64,000 nt of DNA from Brachyspira hampsonii 30446 (GTDB lineage Bacteria > Spirochaetota > Brachyspiria > Brachyspirales > Brachyspiraceae): assembly GCF_000316195.1 (NCBI RefSeq), contig NZ_JH994110.1, positions 975,253 through 1,039,252 on the forward strand, given 5' to 3'. Under the pieces are notes generated by a model. The model was not told the origin of the DNA and did no database searches. It was given only the letters and a program-made list of their open reading frames with translations. Below are positions 46,970 through 55,627 of the stretch, one piece after another (the first letter of the stretch is position 1; every line of letters starts with the position of its first letter). A program made the position numbers and the translations under genes.

Positions 46970-47267
46970 TAGACTTGTTTCAAAACTACTTGACAAGATT
47001 ATATATGAAAATTTCGTAATTTTATAATTTATAAAATAATGTTTGACATGTTTTATAAATTATTATTTTAGTATATAAATATGCAGTCTTTTTGCTTCTC
47101 GCCGAAGGCGTACTTCGTATGTGCCACACCGAAGGCGGACAGGCGTCACAAAAGAAGTGGGGGTTGGCACGACTGTGTGCTTCGCAGCAAAGCCCCAACT
47201 ATAATCAAAAAAAATATTAAATTAAAAAACTATAAATATTAAAAATTTGAGTTTTGAAACAAGTTTA
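46970..47267. mobile_element. MITE-like element, copy D (inverted, with extended G+C core)
   Basis: Body 46972-47265 between TA pairs. The left end AGACTTGTTTCAAAACT is perfect; the right end AGTTTTGAAACAAGTTT differs at one base. It is the reverse orientation of copy A, and its left 130 bases match the reverse complement of A with about two differences. The centre (47098-47205) holds an extra G+C-rich segment with small hairpins such as CGCCGAAGGCG and CCGAAGGCGG that A lacks. No coding frame. Confidence 0.85.
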
Positions 47268-47440
47268 ATATCATTTTTTTACAATTTTTTTAAATATTAT
47301 ATTTCAGTAATATTCTATGACTTTTCATATAAATTTTGTACATAAAAAAACTCTTTATTAAAAATAATTTACAAAAAAATATTGACTTTTTATAAAAAAA
47401 TCTTAAATTATTCTAATATGAACTAAAAATAGGAGGGAGT

Positions 47441-47677
47441 ATGGCTCATAACATTATAGATGGATATAGAAAAATAGAAGGTAATTATCCAACTTATAGA
47501 GAATATCTAATACATTTCTATTGTAAAGATTGTTCTAATTTTTGGGCAGTAGATGATAAAGAAATTAATATATCAGAAGATGATGATATTTCTCAAATTG
47601 ATGATATCATTGAAGATTCAGTGTCTCATTGTCCAATATGCGGATCCACAAATATAACAAGAAGTAATAATAATTAA
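47441..47677 (+). CDS. Small zinc-ribbon protein
   Basis: 78 aa. One ribbon formed by YCKDCSNFW (residues 28-32) and CPICGSTNI near the C-terminus, with an acidic loop between. AGGAGGG lies 4 bases before the ATG. Binding of zinc is likely; a DNA, RNA or protein partner is not known. It faces the ankyrin gene at 47719, with a shared terminator. Confidence 0.7.
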   Translation: MAHNIIDGYRKIEGNYPTYREYLIHFYCKDCSNFWAVDDKEINISEDDDISQIDDIIEDSVSHCPICGSTNITRSNNN

Positions 47678-47701
47678 CAAATAAAAAGAAAGAAGTAATT
47701 A

Positions 47702-47736
47702 AAAAGGGAAAATGTATTTTATATATTTTCCCTTTT
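47702..47736. terminator. Bidirectional terminator
   Basis: AAAAGGGAAAAT (47702-47713) with ATTTTCCCTTTT (47725-47736), perfect 12-bp stem and 11-base loop, between convergent genes. It covers the ankyrin gene stop codon. Confidence 0.75.
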
Positions 47737-48192
47737 ATTTTCTATAAAATCAACAATTTCTTTGCATCCCATATCTTTAGCTATATTGAGTGCATCTTTG
47801 TTGTCTTCATTTTTTACTCTTAAATCAGCCCCGTTTTCTATAAGCATCTGAGTAGCTTTTATATTATTGTTTTTTATAGCTATTATTAAAGCAGTATCAC
47901 CTCTTACATCCATATCATTAATATTAGCACCATTTTTTATAAGGTATTCTATAGTGTCTAAAGCCCCGTCTTCTGCAGCATACATCAAAGGAGTTTTATT
48001 GCTGAAATCTTTTGAATTGATATTAACCCCAGAGGCTATTAATCTCTTAATTTTTGAAAGATCTCCATACAAACAAGCTATATGTATATTTTCTGAACTT
48101 TCTATTTTAATATTTTTAGTTATTTTTTTCATAATAGGCCATAATATTACTACAGCAACTATTACAACTATAATGATAGTATTGAAATTCAT
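47719..48192 (-). CDS. Membrane-anchored ankyrin-repeat protein
   Basis: 157 aa. One N-terminal membrane helix (about residues 5-22) precedes three ankyrin repeats (HIACLYGDLSKIKRLIASG, TPLMYAAEDGALDTIEYLI, TALIIAIKNNNIKATQMLI) and a partial fourth. The helix orientation would place the repeats on one face of the inner membrane. The ATG at 48192 follows GGAAA; a TTG four codons earlier is the alternative. One of three ankyrin genes in this window, with different anchoring. Confidence 0.85.
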   Translation of the reverse strand: MNFNTIIIVVIVAVVILWPIMKKITKNIKIESSENIHIACLYGDLSKIKRLIASGVNINSKDFSNKTPLMYAAEDGALDTIEYLIKNGANINDMDVRGDTALIIAIKNNNIKATQMLIENGADLRVKNEDNKDALNIAKDMGCKEIVDFIENKRENI

Positions 48193-48272
48193 TGTATTTT
48201 CCAAATTTTATATAAATTCATATACGGGTAATATGTTTATAAAACAATATAAAATTATTATAGTAAAAGCTA

Positions 48273-49721
48273 TTATTTTTTTAAATAAATAAATTTTCCC
48301 TCTTTATTTTTAGTATCTATTACTATCTCTTTTCCCTTTAACTCCATAGCAGAGTCATATATAACATAAGGTATATTCAATGATTTTAAAAGTATAGCCG
48401 CATGAGACACCGCACTTCCATTTATAGAAATCACACCTTTTATATTTTGTCCTAATTCAGTTATAATAGAAGCATATACATTATCTACTATTAATATAGT
48501 ATCATCTTCGCTAGGCATATTAATTTTTATATCTAATAAATATTTTAAAACTTGATATAGTATATCTTCTATATCATATTTTCTTTCTTTTATGTATCCG
48601 TCATCTAAAGAATCAAAACTTTTAAATATATTTCTCATTACTTTATTGTATGAATAAGCAGCAGAATATTTTTTATTATCTATTAAATCGTATACTTCTT
48701 TTAAAGCATAATCATCAAAAAGCATAGATATATAAGTTTCAAAGATTAGATATTCATTATTTTGAAGATTTTTTTCTTCTATGATTGTTTTTTGCTCTAT
48801 AAGATCCTTTTTTACATTTTCAATTGCTGTATTGAATTTATCTTTTTCAGCTTTGGTATCTTTTATATATTCTTTTTTTACATCTATACCAAAATACATA
48901 TAAATTGCTTTTCCAACTACATATCCGTCAGATACTACAATAATATTATTATTTATAGAGTTTTGATGAAGGCTTTTCTTTTTGGTTTCAATTTTACCAT
49001 TTACCAAATGTTCAAATCTCTCCAAAACCTGATCAGCATCTGGTCCTTTAGCATATATTTCCATCACATCACCATATTCTATATTTAATAAAGTTACTTT
49101 AGTGATACTATCAGCAGATACAGGCGGCTTATGTTTAGTCTTATTGGAAATATATACTTCGCTTTTAGAATTAGCTATCAAATTAATAAACATAAACACA
49201 GGTCTCGCATGAAAACCATTTTCTAATAATATCTTATATTCTCCTTTCACATAATCTTTAAATTCTATATTATCTAATACTTCATTATTATTCTCATTGT
49301 AATCAACTTTATCTTTAACATAAGATATTTTAGGTGTAAGGCTTTCAAGAGATTCATTAATAACTTCATCTATACTCTTACCTAATGAAGACTGTATAGC
49401 TGCATTTATTCCTCCTTCTATAAAAGGAGCTGAAGTCATTCTGACATTCGCTGATTTTTTTTCATCAAGCATAGATATTGCAAGTTCAGAACTTATCAAA
49501 GCACTTCCCAAATCACAAAATATGATAACTCCGTCATCTGAATATACACTCTCTATTGCATTAAAGACATCAACAGCATCTGTACCAATTTCTTGGTGAT
49601 TTTCTCCTGTTCCTCCCGAAAATGATATATCAACATTATTAATATTAGTAACTTCCTTTATGTATTCTGCCGCAATTTTAGCAAGTTTATAACTATGTGA
49701 AACAAATATTAAACTAACCAC
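48273..49721 (-). CDS. dhaM: Multiphosphoryl transfer protein DhaM of PEP-dependent dihydroxyacetone kinase
   Basis: 482 aa. Transfers phosphate from PEP (through EI and HPr) to the ADP bound on DhaL. Three modules are visible: an EIIA-mannose-like domain with His9 (VSHS), an HPr domain with His171 (NGFHARP) and an EI-like domain with the phospho-His440 in GSAVSHAAILLKSLN. The fused three-domain form is the DhaM type seen in Enterobacteriaceae and spirochaetes. Last gene of dhaK-dhaL-dhaM; 24 bases after dhaL. Confidence 0.93.
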   Translation of the reverse strand: MVSLIFVSHSYKLAKIAAEYIKEVTNINNVDISFSGGTGENHQEIGTDAVDVFNAIESVYSDDGVIIFCDLGSALISSELAISMLDEKKSANVRMTSAPFIEGGINAAIQSSLGKSIDEVINESLESLTPKISYVKDKVDYNENNNEVLDNIEFKDYVKGEYKILLENGFHARPVFMFINLIANSKSEVYISNKTKHKPPVSADSITKVTLLNIEYGDVMEIYAKGPDADQVLERFEHLVNGKIETKKKSLHQNSINNNIIVVSDGYVVGKAIYMYFGIDVKKEYIKDTKAEKDKFNTAIENVKKDLIEQKTIIEEKNLQNNEYLIFETYISMLFDDYALKEVYDLIDNKKYSAAYSYNKVMRNIFKSFDSLDDGYIKERKYDIEDILYQVLKYLLDIKINMPSEDDTILIVDNVYASIITELGQNIKGVISINGSAVSHAAILLKSLNIPYVIYDSAMELKGKEIVIDTKNKEGKFIYLKK

Positions 49722-49745
49722 ATTAATTCCTTTTAATATAATTTT

Positions 49746-50360
49746 TTATAAAATATTTATTAATTCTTTTATCATCATAAATGAAGAAGTGGCTCCCGGA
49801 TCCTGATGACCTGCACTTCTTTCTCCTAAATAGCTAGCTCTTCCTTTAGTAGCAATCATATCTATAGTAGATTTCATTCCATTTTCAGCTGATATTAATA
49901 CTTTGCTTTTAAAATCCTCTATATTTTCATTATTTTCTTTCATAGCATTAAAGGCTGGAAATAGAGTATCAAGCATAGTTTTTTCACCTTCTTTAGATTT
50001 TCCTAATGCTGATATGGCATTTATTCCTTTATTAAATATTTCTGTTATATCTTTCAATGTTAATTCCTCTTTATTAGCAGAAACTATACTAGCATTAAGA
50101 AAGAAAGTACCGTATAAAGGTCCTGAAGCTCCGCCTACATTTTTTATAAGAAGTGTTGCTGTTTGTTTGAATATAGCAGATATTTGAGAATTCTCATCTT
50201 TATTTAAAGCGTCTCTAACAAAACCAAAACCCCTGCTCATATTTATTCCATGATCAGCATCTCCTATATCAGCATCCAATTTTGTAAGATAATCTTTATT
50301 TTCATCATATATAAGAGAGAGATTAATAAGCCATTCTTTTATTTTTGTATTATTACACAT
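49746..50360 (-). CDS. dhaL: Dihydroxyacetone kinase ADP-binding subunit DhaL
   Basis: 204 aa. All-helical nucleotide-binding subunit; ADP here is a fixed cofactor re-phosphorylated by DhaM. The metal triad is in DADIGDADHGINMSRG, and SGPLYGTFF and SYLGERSAGHQDPGATS are the conserved nucleotide loops. AAAGGA lies before the ATG at 50360; the longer frame has no ribosome site. Confidence 0.93.
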   Translation of the reverse strand: MCNNTKIKEWLINLSLIYDENKDYLTKLDADIGDADHGINMSRGFGFVRDALNKDENSQISAIFKQTATLLIKNVGGASGPLYGTFFLNASIVSANKEELTLKDITEIFNKGINAISALGKSKEGEKTMLDTLFPAFNAMKENNENIEDFKSKVLISAENGMKSTIDMIATKGRASYLGERSAGHQDPGATSSFMMIKELINIL

Positions 50361-50574
50361 AAATATATCCTTTATAAAATAAAAATTGTTTGCTAAAATG
50401 TTATGCCAAATAAACTTTATAGAAGCACACAATTTTTATATTTATCTTTTTTGTATTTCAAAACTATATTTATTTCTGCTAATATTATTAATAATAAAAC
50501 TATTAATTTTTTAATTCGGCAAACAATCATTCTATAATAATTAACTGCCTGTATTTTTAGCAATAATAAATTAA
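50361..50574 (-). other. dhaK-dhaL intergenic region with long-range inverted repeat
   Basis: 214 bases without a coding frame of quality, unusually long for adjacent dha genes. It contains ATTGTTTGC (50385-50393) and its exact complement GCAAACAAT (50519-50527), about 125 bases apart. In the transcript the two could close a long stem. A regulatory RNA role is possible but unproven. Confidence 0.35.
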
Positions 50575-51570
50575 TTATATACCCCATCTTAAAGCAGCTG
50601 TATGTACAGGATAATCCCAAAGTTTTAATATATCATCATTAGTTTTCATTAAACTAATAGAAGCACCTGCCATGTCTATAGAAGTAACATAATTACCTAT
50701 TAAGTTTCTTACTATTTTTATTCCTTTTTTTTCAGCTATTTTAACAGCATCATTATACAATATGTAAAGTTCCATTAGAGGAGTAGCCCCCATACCATTA
50801 ACCATACATATAACCTCATCTCCATTTTTATATGGTATATCAGAACATATAGCTTCCATCATTATTTCTGCTATTTCAGAAGATGTTTTCAGTTTTGTTC
50901 TTTCTCTTCCAGGTTCTCCATGAATTCCTATACCCATTTCTATTTCATTATCAGATATATCAAATGTAGGTTTTCCAACTGCCGGAACTGTACATGAAGT
51001 TAAAGCCATTCCCATAGATCTGCCATTTTCTTTACAATAATTTGCATATTCCAAAACTTTATTTATATCATCGCCTCTCTCAGCAGAAGCTCCGCATATC
51101 TTTTCAAAAAATACAGTAGCTCCGACTCCTCTTCTTCCTGTGGTATATAAACTGTCTTTCACAGACACATCATCATCTATGATAATACTTCTAGCATCAA
51201 TACCCTCAGCTTTGCATAATTCTTCAGCCATTTGAAAATTCATAACATCTCCGGTATAATTTTTTACTAGAAATATAATTCCTTTATCATTGTTTATTGA
51301 TTTAGCAGCTTCTTCCATTTGATCCGGAGTAGGCGAAGTAAATATCTCACCCGGACAAGCCGCATCAAGCATACCATATCCTACAAATCCGGCATGTAAA
51401 GGTTCATGCCCTGAACCTCCGCCTGAAATTAATGATACTTTATTATTTTTATTGGCTCTTATTACATATATAGGATCATAATTAACTTTTAAAATATTAG
51501 AATATGCTTTTTCCATGCCTTGAAGTTCTTCTAATATTATATTATTTACATCATTAATTATTTTTTTCAT
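50575..51570 (-). CDS. dhaK: Dihydroxyacetone kinase substrate-binding subunit DhaK
   Basis: 331 aa. Holds dihydroxyacetone covalently through the His at residue 217 (GIGIHGEPGRER) and receives phosphate from DhaL. Other marks: SLISGGGSGHEPLHAGFVG near residue 50, FLVKNYTGDVMNF and the C-terminal MVNGMGATPLME. The usual partner genes dhaL and dhaM follow on the same strand. Supports use of glycerol or dihydroxyacetone for glycolysis. Confidence 0.95.
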   Translation of the reverse strand: MKKIINDVNNIILEELQGMEKAYSNILKVNYDPIYVIRANKNNKVSLISGGGSGHEPLHAGFVGYGMLDAACPGEIFTSPTPDQMEEAAKSINNDKGIIFLVKNYTGDVMNFQMAEELCKAEGIDARSIIIDDDVSVKDSLYTTGRRGVGATVFFEKICGASAERGDDINKVLEYANYCKENGRSMGMALTSCTVPAVGKPTFDISDNEIEMGIGIHGEPGRERTKLKTSSEIAEIMMEAICSDIPYKNGDEVICMVNGMGATPLMELYILYNDAVKIAEKKGIKIVRNLIGNYVTSIDMAGASISLMKTNDDILKLWDYPVHTAALRWGI

Positions 51571-51627
51571 AATTTCCGCTCCTATATTTTTTTATTTTGT
51601 ATATATTATGTTACTTAATATATTTAT

Positions 51628-51655
51628 ATTATAAAACACATACATCTTTTTGCAA
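51628..51655 (-). promoter_or_regulatory. Promoter of dhaKLM
   Basis: On the minus strand TTGCAA (51655-51650) and a perfect TATAAT (51633-51628) with 16-base spacing, about 58 bases before the dhaK ATG. Confidence 0.7.
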
Positions 51656-51777
51656 TAGATATATATGGAATTTATTAATAATTAATTTAAAAATTAGCAA
51701 TTAATAAGAATTTAGTATATATGATAAATAGAGTATTTTTATATATGATTATTTTTTTATAAATTTTGTAAATTTGC

Positions 51778-51806
51778 TTGCAATTATTGAATAATAATAG
51801 TATTAT
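51778..51806 (+). promoter_or_regulatory. Candidate promoter of the HEAT-repeat gene
   Basis: TTGCAA (51778-51783), 17 bases, TATTAT (51801-51806), 32 bases before the ATG at 51839. Confidence 0.5.
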
Positions 51807-51838
51807 TAATAGAAGTTAATATATTAAGGGGTTGTATA

Positions 51839-52576
51839 ATGCTCAAGAAAATATTTATCGTAACATTAATGTTTGCATTTTCTTTATCATCTGTTTTTGC
51901 TCAAGATACTACTACTACTACCACCACAACTACTACTGATACAGAAACTACAGGCAATAAGCCAAGAGAACAATTAGCTCAAAATTTTGTGGATGCATTG
52001 GCTGCTCAAGATGAAAAACTTTTAATATCAGCTATAGAAGGCGGCAGTCCTCAAGTTAAAGCTATGTGTTTCAAAGCTCTAAGTGAAAAAGGTGCTAGTT
52101 CTGAAACTTTATTAGAAGCAATTAACAGATATGTAAGCTATGGTTTAAATGCACCTTCTAGTCAGAATTCTGATTCTATGGTTCGTTATCAGGCTTTACA
52201 GGCTGCTAAAGCTGCTAAGTCAGAAACTTCTGTAGAATATATATCACAAATGTTATATTCTGAACAAGAAACTTCTAATATTATAGCTGCTGCTCAGGCA
52301 TTGGGTGAAATAGGAAGTCCTAAAGGTGTAGCTGCTTTGCTTTTCCAATTAAGATTAGCTAAAACTCAGGCTATAGTTTATGAAGTTGCTGTTGCTTTAG
52401 GTAAAATAGGTGATCAGGCTGCTTTAAGTGATTTGATAGATTTAGCTCAAAATGATCAATACTTCGTAGTTGTTAGACAAGCTGCTGTTGATGCTATAAA
52501 AAATATTAAACCTTCATCAGATAGCGGAAATAACAATACAACAACAACTACTACTACTGAAACTGAAGCTCAGTAA
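51839..52576 (+). CDS. Secreted HEAT-repeat protein
   Basis: 245 aa. Signal peptide to about residue 21 (SSVFA then Q), a Thr-rich linker, five to six HEAT-like helical repeats (LLISAIEGGSPQVKAMCFKAL, EYISQMLYSEQETSNIIAAAQALGEIG, VAALLFQLRLAKTQAIVYEVA, LSDLIDLAQNDQYFVV) and a Thr-rich C-terminal tail. Likely a periplasmic or surface scaffold. AGGGG precedes the start. Own promoter and terminator. Confidence 0.82.
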   Translation: MLKKIFIVTLMFAFSLSSVFAQDTTTTTTTTTTDTETTGNKPREQLAQNFVDALAAQDEKLLISAIEGGSPQVKAMCFKALSEKGASSETLLEAINRYVSYGLNAPSSQNSDSMVRYQALQAAKAAKSETSVEYISQMLYSEQETSNIIAAAQALGEIGSPKGVAALLFQLRLAKTQAIVYEVAVALGKIGDQAALSDLIDLAQNDQYFVVVRQAAVDAIKNIKPSSDSGNNNTTTTTTTETEAQ

Positions 52577-52614
52577 TATTAGTTAATAAAAAACATTAAT
52601 TTAATTTTGAATAA

Positions 52615-52644
52615 AAAAAGTCTGTCTAAGTAGGCAGACTTTTT
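52615..52644 (+). terminator. Rho-independent terminator
   Basis: AAAAAGTCTGTCTA (52615-52628) with TAGGCAGACTTTTT (52631-52644), one G-U pair, T run included. Ends the HEAT-gene transcript. Confidence 0.88.
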
Positions 52645-52731
52645 TATTTATATAATTTTTAAGTATTGATGATAATTTTTTATTACTGAAAAAATATTAT
52701 TTTGCGATAATATATAATTAAAATATATATA

Positions 52732-52759
52732 TTGATAAATTATAATTTTACTGTAGAAT
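52732..52759 (+). promoter_or_regulatory. Candidate promoter of the ABC transporter operon
   Basis: TTGATA (52732-52737), 16 bases, TAGAAT (52754-52759), about 42 bases before the ATG at 52801. Confidence 0.52.
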
Positions 52760-52800
52760 ATAACATTCTTTTGTTGTAATTAATATTTAAAGGATTTTTA

Positions 52801-53799
52801 ATGATCAAAGTTGATAATATAGTTAAGTATTATGGAGAACATATAGCATTAAAAGGGGTATCCTACACTATAAACAAGGGCGAAATAGTAGGTTTTTTAG
52901 GTCCGAATGGAGCTGGTAAAAGTACCATGATGCGTATAATTACAGGTTATCTTCCGGCTACAAGCGGATATGTTTATTTAGATGATTATGAGGTTTACGA
53001 CAATCCCATAGAAATTAAAAAGAGAATAGGGTATATGCCTGAAAATGTTTCGCTATATACTGAAATGACAGTTATAGATTATCTTAGATTTTGTGCAAAA
53101 CTTAAAGGCATACCAAGAAAACATATAAAAACTGCTTTGGAAAATACTATAGAAATAACAGGACTCACAAAATATAGAAATAGAATAATAGGGCATTTAT
53201 CAAAAGGTTATAAGCAGCGTACGGGAATAGCACAGGCAATAATACATGATCCTGAAGTTCTGATATTAGATGAACCTACAAGTGGTTTAGATCCTAATCA
53301 ATTAATAGAGGTAAGATCTTTAATAAAAAGTTTAGGCGGAACAAGAACTGTTATACTTTCTACTCATATATTAAGCGAAGTAGAAGATACTTGTGAGAGG
53401 GCTTTAATCATAGACAGCGGAGAGCTTATTGCTGAAGACACAATAGAAGGTTTGAAAATGGCTATGGATAGAGAAATATTGGGAGGTAATATAGAACTTA
53501 AAGTAGCTGACAGATATAATGATGCTCTTTTATGTGTTAGGGAAGTTAATGGAGTTGTTCAGGCAGAAGCTAACTCTTATGGGGATATTCTTATTGAGTG
53601 CGAGAGAGGAAATGATTCTAGAGCACAAATAGTTAAGCATTTAGTTAATAACAATTTTGATGTTCTGGAGATAAGGGCTAAAGAAAGATCATTAGAAGAA
53701 GTATTCATTTACTTTACAGATAAGAAGAAAAATGAAGATTTTGATAAATCTAAATATATCAGAGATGCTGTATTGAATGCAGAAAATAATGAAGAATAA
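52801..53799 (+). CDS. ABC transporter ATP-binding protein (GldA-like)
   Basis: 332 aa. Walker A GPNGAGKST, the signature LSKGYKQR, Walker B VLILDEPTSG and the H-loop STHIL are all present, with a C-terminal regulatory extension. It resembles GldA and other ABC-2 exporters. Paired with the permease at 53825 (25 bases). In GldFGA systems a third, GldG-type protein follows; here an ankyrin gene follows. Confidence 0.92.
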   Translation: MIKVDNIVKYYGEHIALKGVSYTINKGEIVGFLGPNGAGKSTMMRIITGYLPATSGYVYLDDYEVYDNPIEIKKRIGYMPENVSLYTEMTVIDYLRFCAKLKGIPRKHIKTALENTIEITGLTKYRNRIIGHLSKGYKQRTGIAQAIIHDPEVLILDEPTSGLDPNQLIEVRSLIKSLGGTRTVILSTHILSEVEDTCERALIIDSGELIAEDTIEGLKMAMDREILGGNIELKVADRYNDALLCVREVNGVVQAEANSYGDILIECERGNDSRAQIVKHLVNNNFDVLEIRAKERSLEEVFIYFTDKKKNEDFDKSKYIRDAVLNAENNEE

Positions 53800-53824
53800 A
53801 TAATTAATTAAGAGGTTAAGATAA

Positions 53825-54532
53825 ATGAGAAATATATATGTTGTATTTTCAAGAGAAATTCAATCTTTTTATGTATCGCCATTATATTATATATTAGGAT
53901 TTATATATCTTGCTTTGACAGGATACTTTTTTACCATAGAAATCTATTATAGCAGACTTGCTGTTATGGAAAACACCATGTATAATATTGGATTTTTTAC
54001 AATATTATTCCTTTCTATTCTTTGTATGAAACTTATAGCTGAAGAAAGGGCTTCTGGAACTTTTGAACTTATAATGACAGCACCAATCACTTCATTACAA
54101 TATGTTTTAGGAAAATATTTATCTGTATTGGTTGTATATGCTTCACTTCTGGTGATGACTTTTGTTTATCCTATACTTCTTATGATTTTTGGAAAGCCTG
54201 ATATTGGAGTAATATTCAGCGGATATTTGGGATTATTCCTTTTAGGTACTGCTATACTTGGTCTTGGACTTATTGCAACAAGTATATCTAAAAGTCAGTT
54301 AGTAGCTGCTATATTAGGGGTATCTATGGGAATATTTGCATACATAATAAATTGGCTTAGTGAAATGTTTACAGGGGCTAGCAAGATATTGAATGCTATT
54401 TCTATAACAACATATTTTTCTGATTTTACTAAAGGCATGATAGATATACAGAATGTTATATTCTTTCTTATTTGGGCTGTTGCATGTATATCAATATCTA
54501 CTATGTTTGTAGAATCTTATAAGTGGCAGTAA
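53825..54532 (+). CDS. ABC-2 transporter permease (GldF-like)
   Basis: 235 aa, six hydrophobic segments. Starts FSREIQSFYVSPLYYILG with the ABC-2 permease consensus, followed by ERASGTFELIMTAPITSLQYVLGKYL. GAGG lies before the ATG. Substrate unknown. Probably one exporter with the upstream ATPase. Confidence 0.9.
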   Translation: MRNIYVVFSREIQSFYVSPLYYILGFIYLALTGYFFTIEIYYSRLAVMENTMYNIGFFTILFLSILCMKLIAEERASGTFELIMTAPITSLQYVLGKYLSVLVVYASLLVMTFVYPILLMIFGKPDIGVIFSGYLGLFLLGTAILGLGLIATSISKSQLVAAILGVSMGIFAYIINWLSEMFTGASKILNAISITTYFSDFTKGMIDIQNVIFFLIWAVACISISTMFVESYKWQ

Positions 54533-54557
54533 TCTTATCTAAGAGGGGTTTATTAAA

Positions 54558-55133
54558 ATGTCTGATATAGTTGAGTATGTGAAAAATAATGATATAGAAA
54601 ATGTAAAAAAATGTTTGGAGTCTGATAATTCTTTAGCGGATGCAAGAGATGAAGAGTCTAGGTTCACATTGCTTATGATTTGTGCTAAGAAGGGATATTT
54701 TGATATAGCTAAACTTTTAGTAGAAGAAGGAGCTAATTTAAATGCAAGAAGTAAAACAGGTATAACTGCTTTAATGTTTGCATGTGCTGAGAAACAAGTG
54801 AAAATAGCTGAGTATTTAATAGATTCTGGTGCTGATGTTAATTTGAGAGACAGACCATTATTTTCAGCTCTTCTTTATGCATCTCTGACAAAGGAGCATG
54901 ATATAATAAAAGCATTAGTTGAGGCGGGTGCTGATGTTAATGCTAAGAATTTCAAACTTGTAACACCATTAATGTTTGCTGCTGGTATTAATGATATAGA
55001 AACAATGAAGTTATTAATAGAAAATGGGGCAGATATAGAGCATAAAAATAGAGACGGTGAAAGAGCTTTAGAATTTGCTATTCGTAAAGAGCAGAAAGAA
55101 GCAGAAGAGTATTTAAAAACTGTTTCTAAATAA
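54558..55133 (+). CDS. Cytoplasmic ankyrin-repeat protein
   Basis: 191 aa without signal or membrane segment, made of about five ankyrin repeats (FTLLMICAKKGYFDIAKLL, TALMFACAEKQVKIAEYLI, SALLYASLTKEHDIIKALV, TPLMFAAGINDIETMKLLI, ALEFAIRKEQKEAEEYL). GAGGGG precedes the ATG. It is 25 bases after the permease gene and probably in its operon, a surprising place for a GldG partner. Overlaps the 3' end of the convergent gene at 55113 by 21 bases. Confidence 0.9.
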   Translation: MSDIVEYVKNNDIENVKKCLESDNSLADARDEESRFTLLMICAKKGYFDIAKLLVEEGANLNARSKTGITALMFACAEKQVKIAEYLIDSGADVNLRDRPLFSALLYASLTKEHDIIKALVEAGADVNAKNFKLVTPLMFAAGINDIETMKLLIENGADIEHKNRDGERALEFAIRKEQKEAEEYLKTVSK

Positions 55134-55541
55134 TTTTTTTACAATATATTCATTTAAATGATTTTTAAATATACAAATACTAGAAATAATTATGCTTTCT
55201 AATATTAAAATAAAAGTAAATATTATATTTCCAAGATACACTTGATTATCTTTATCTATAAATGTATTTAAATTTGTTCCGTAAGTATTTATATTGTATA
55301 AAAGTCTAATAAAGAAATAAGCACTAATTAATATGTTAATAGATACGAATGAAATAACATGAAGTTTGTCTAATAGTTTTTCGTCTATGTGAAGTAATTT
55401 AGTTAAAAAAACATTTATCATTTTTATAAAATAGTATAATAGAATAAATAATAGTAAAATTATTAGGCTTTGGGCGATTAGCATTGGGCTAAACATTAAT
55501 ATTTCAAACATAGCGGTACTCATATTTTTATTGTACATCAT
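55113..55541 (-). CDS. Hypothetical membrane protein
   Basis: 142 aa with four hydrophobic segments (about 18-40, 63-84, 105-130) and basic ends. No family recognised. The start lacks a clear ribosome site; the Met at residue 7 is an alternative. The gene overlaps the ankyrin gene by 21 bases. Confidence 0.55.
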   Translation of the reverse strand: MMYNKNMSTAMFEILMFSPMLIAQSLIILLLFILLYYFIKMINVFLTKLLHIDEKLLDKLHVISFVSINILISAYFFIRLLYNINTYGTNLNTFIDKDNQVYLGNIIFTFILILESIIISSICIFKNHLNEYIVKKLFRNSF

Positions 55542-55627
55542 ATTTGTATTTTTTCAATTATAAAAATTTAACATAATTCTATATAATCAGTTTTATATAT
55601 TTATAAATTTATTGCGGATATTATATT

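Noticed and set aside
47867-48292. 141-codon plus-strand hydrophobic frame
   Set aside because: Antisense to the ankyrin gene, whose repeats are clear. Its hydrophobicity comes from the complementary codons.
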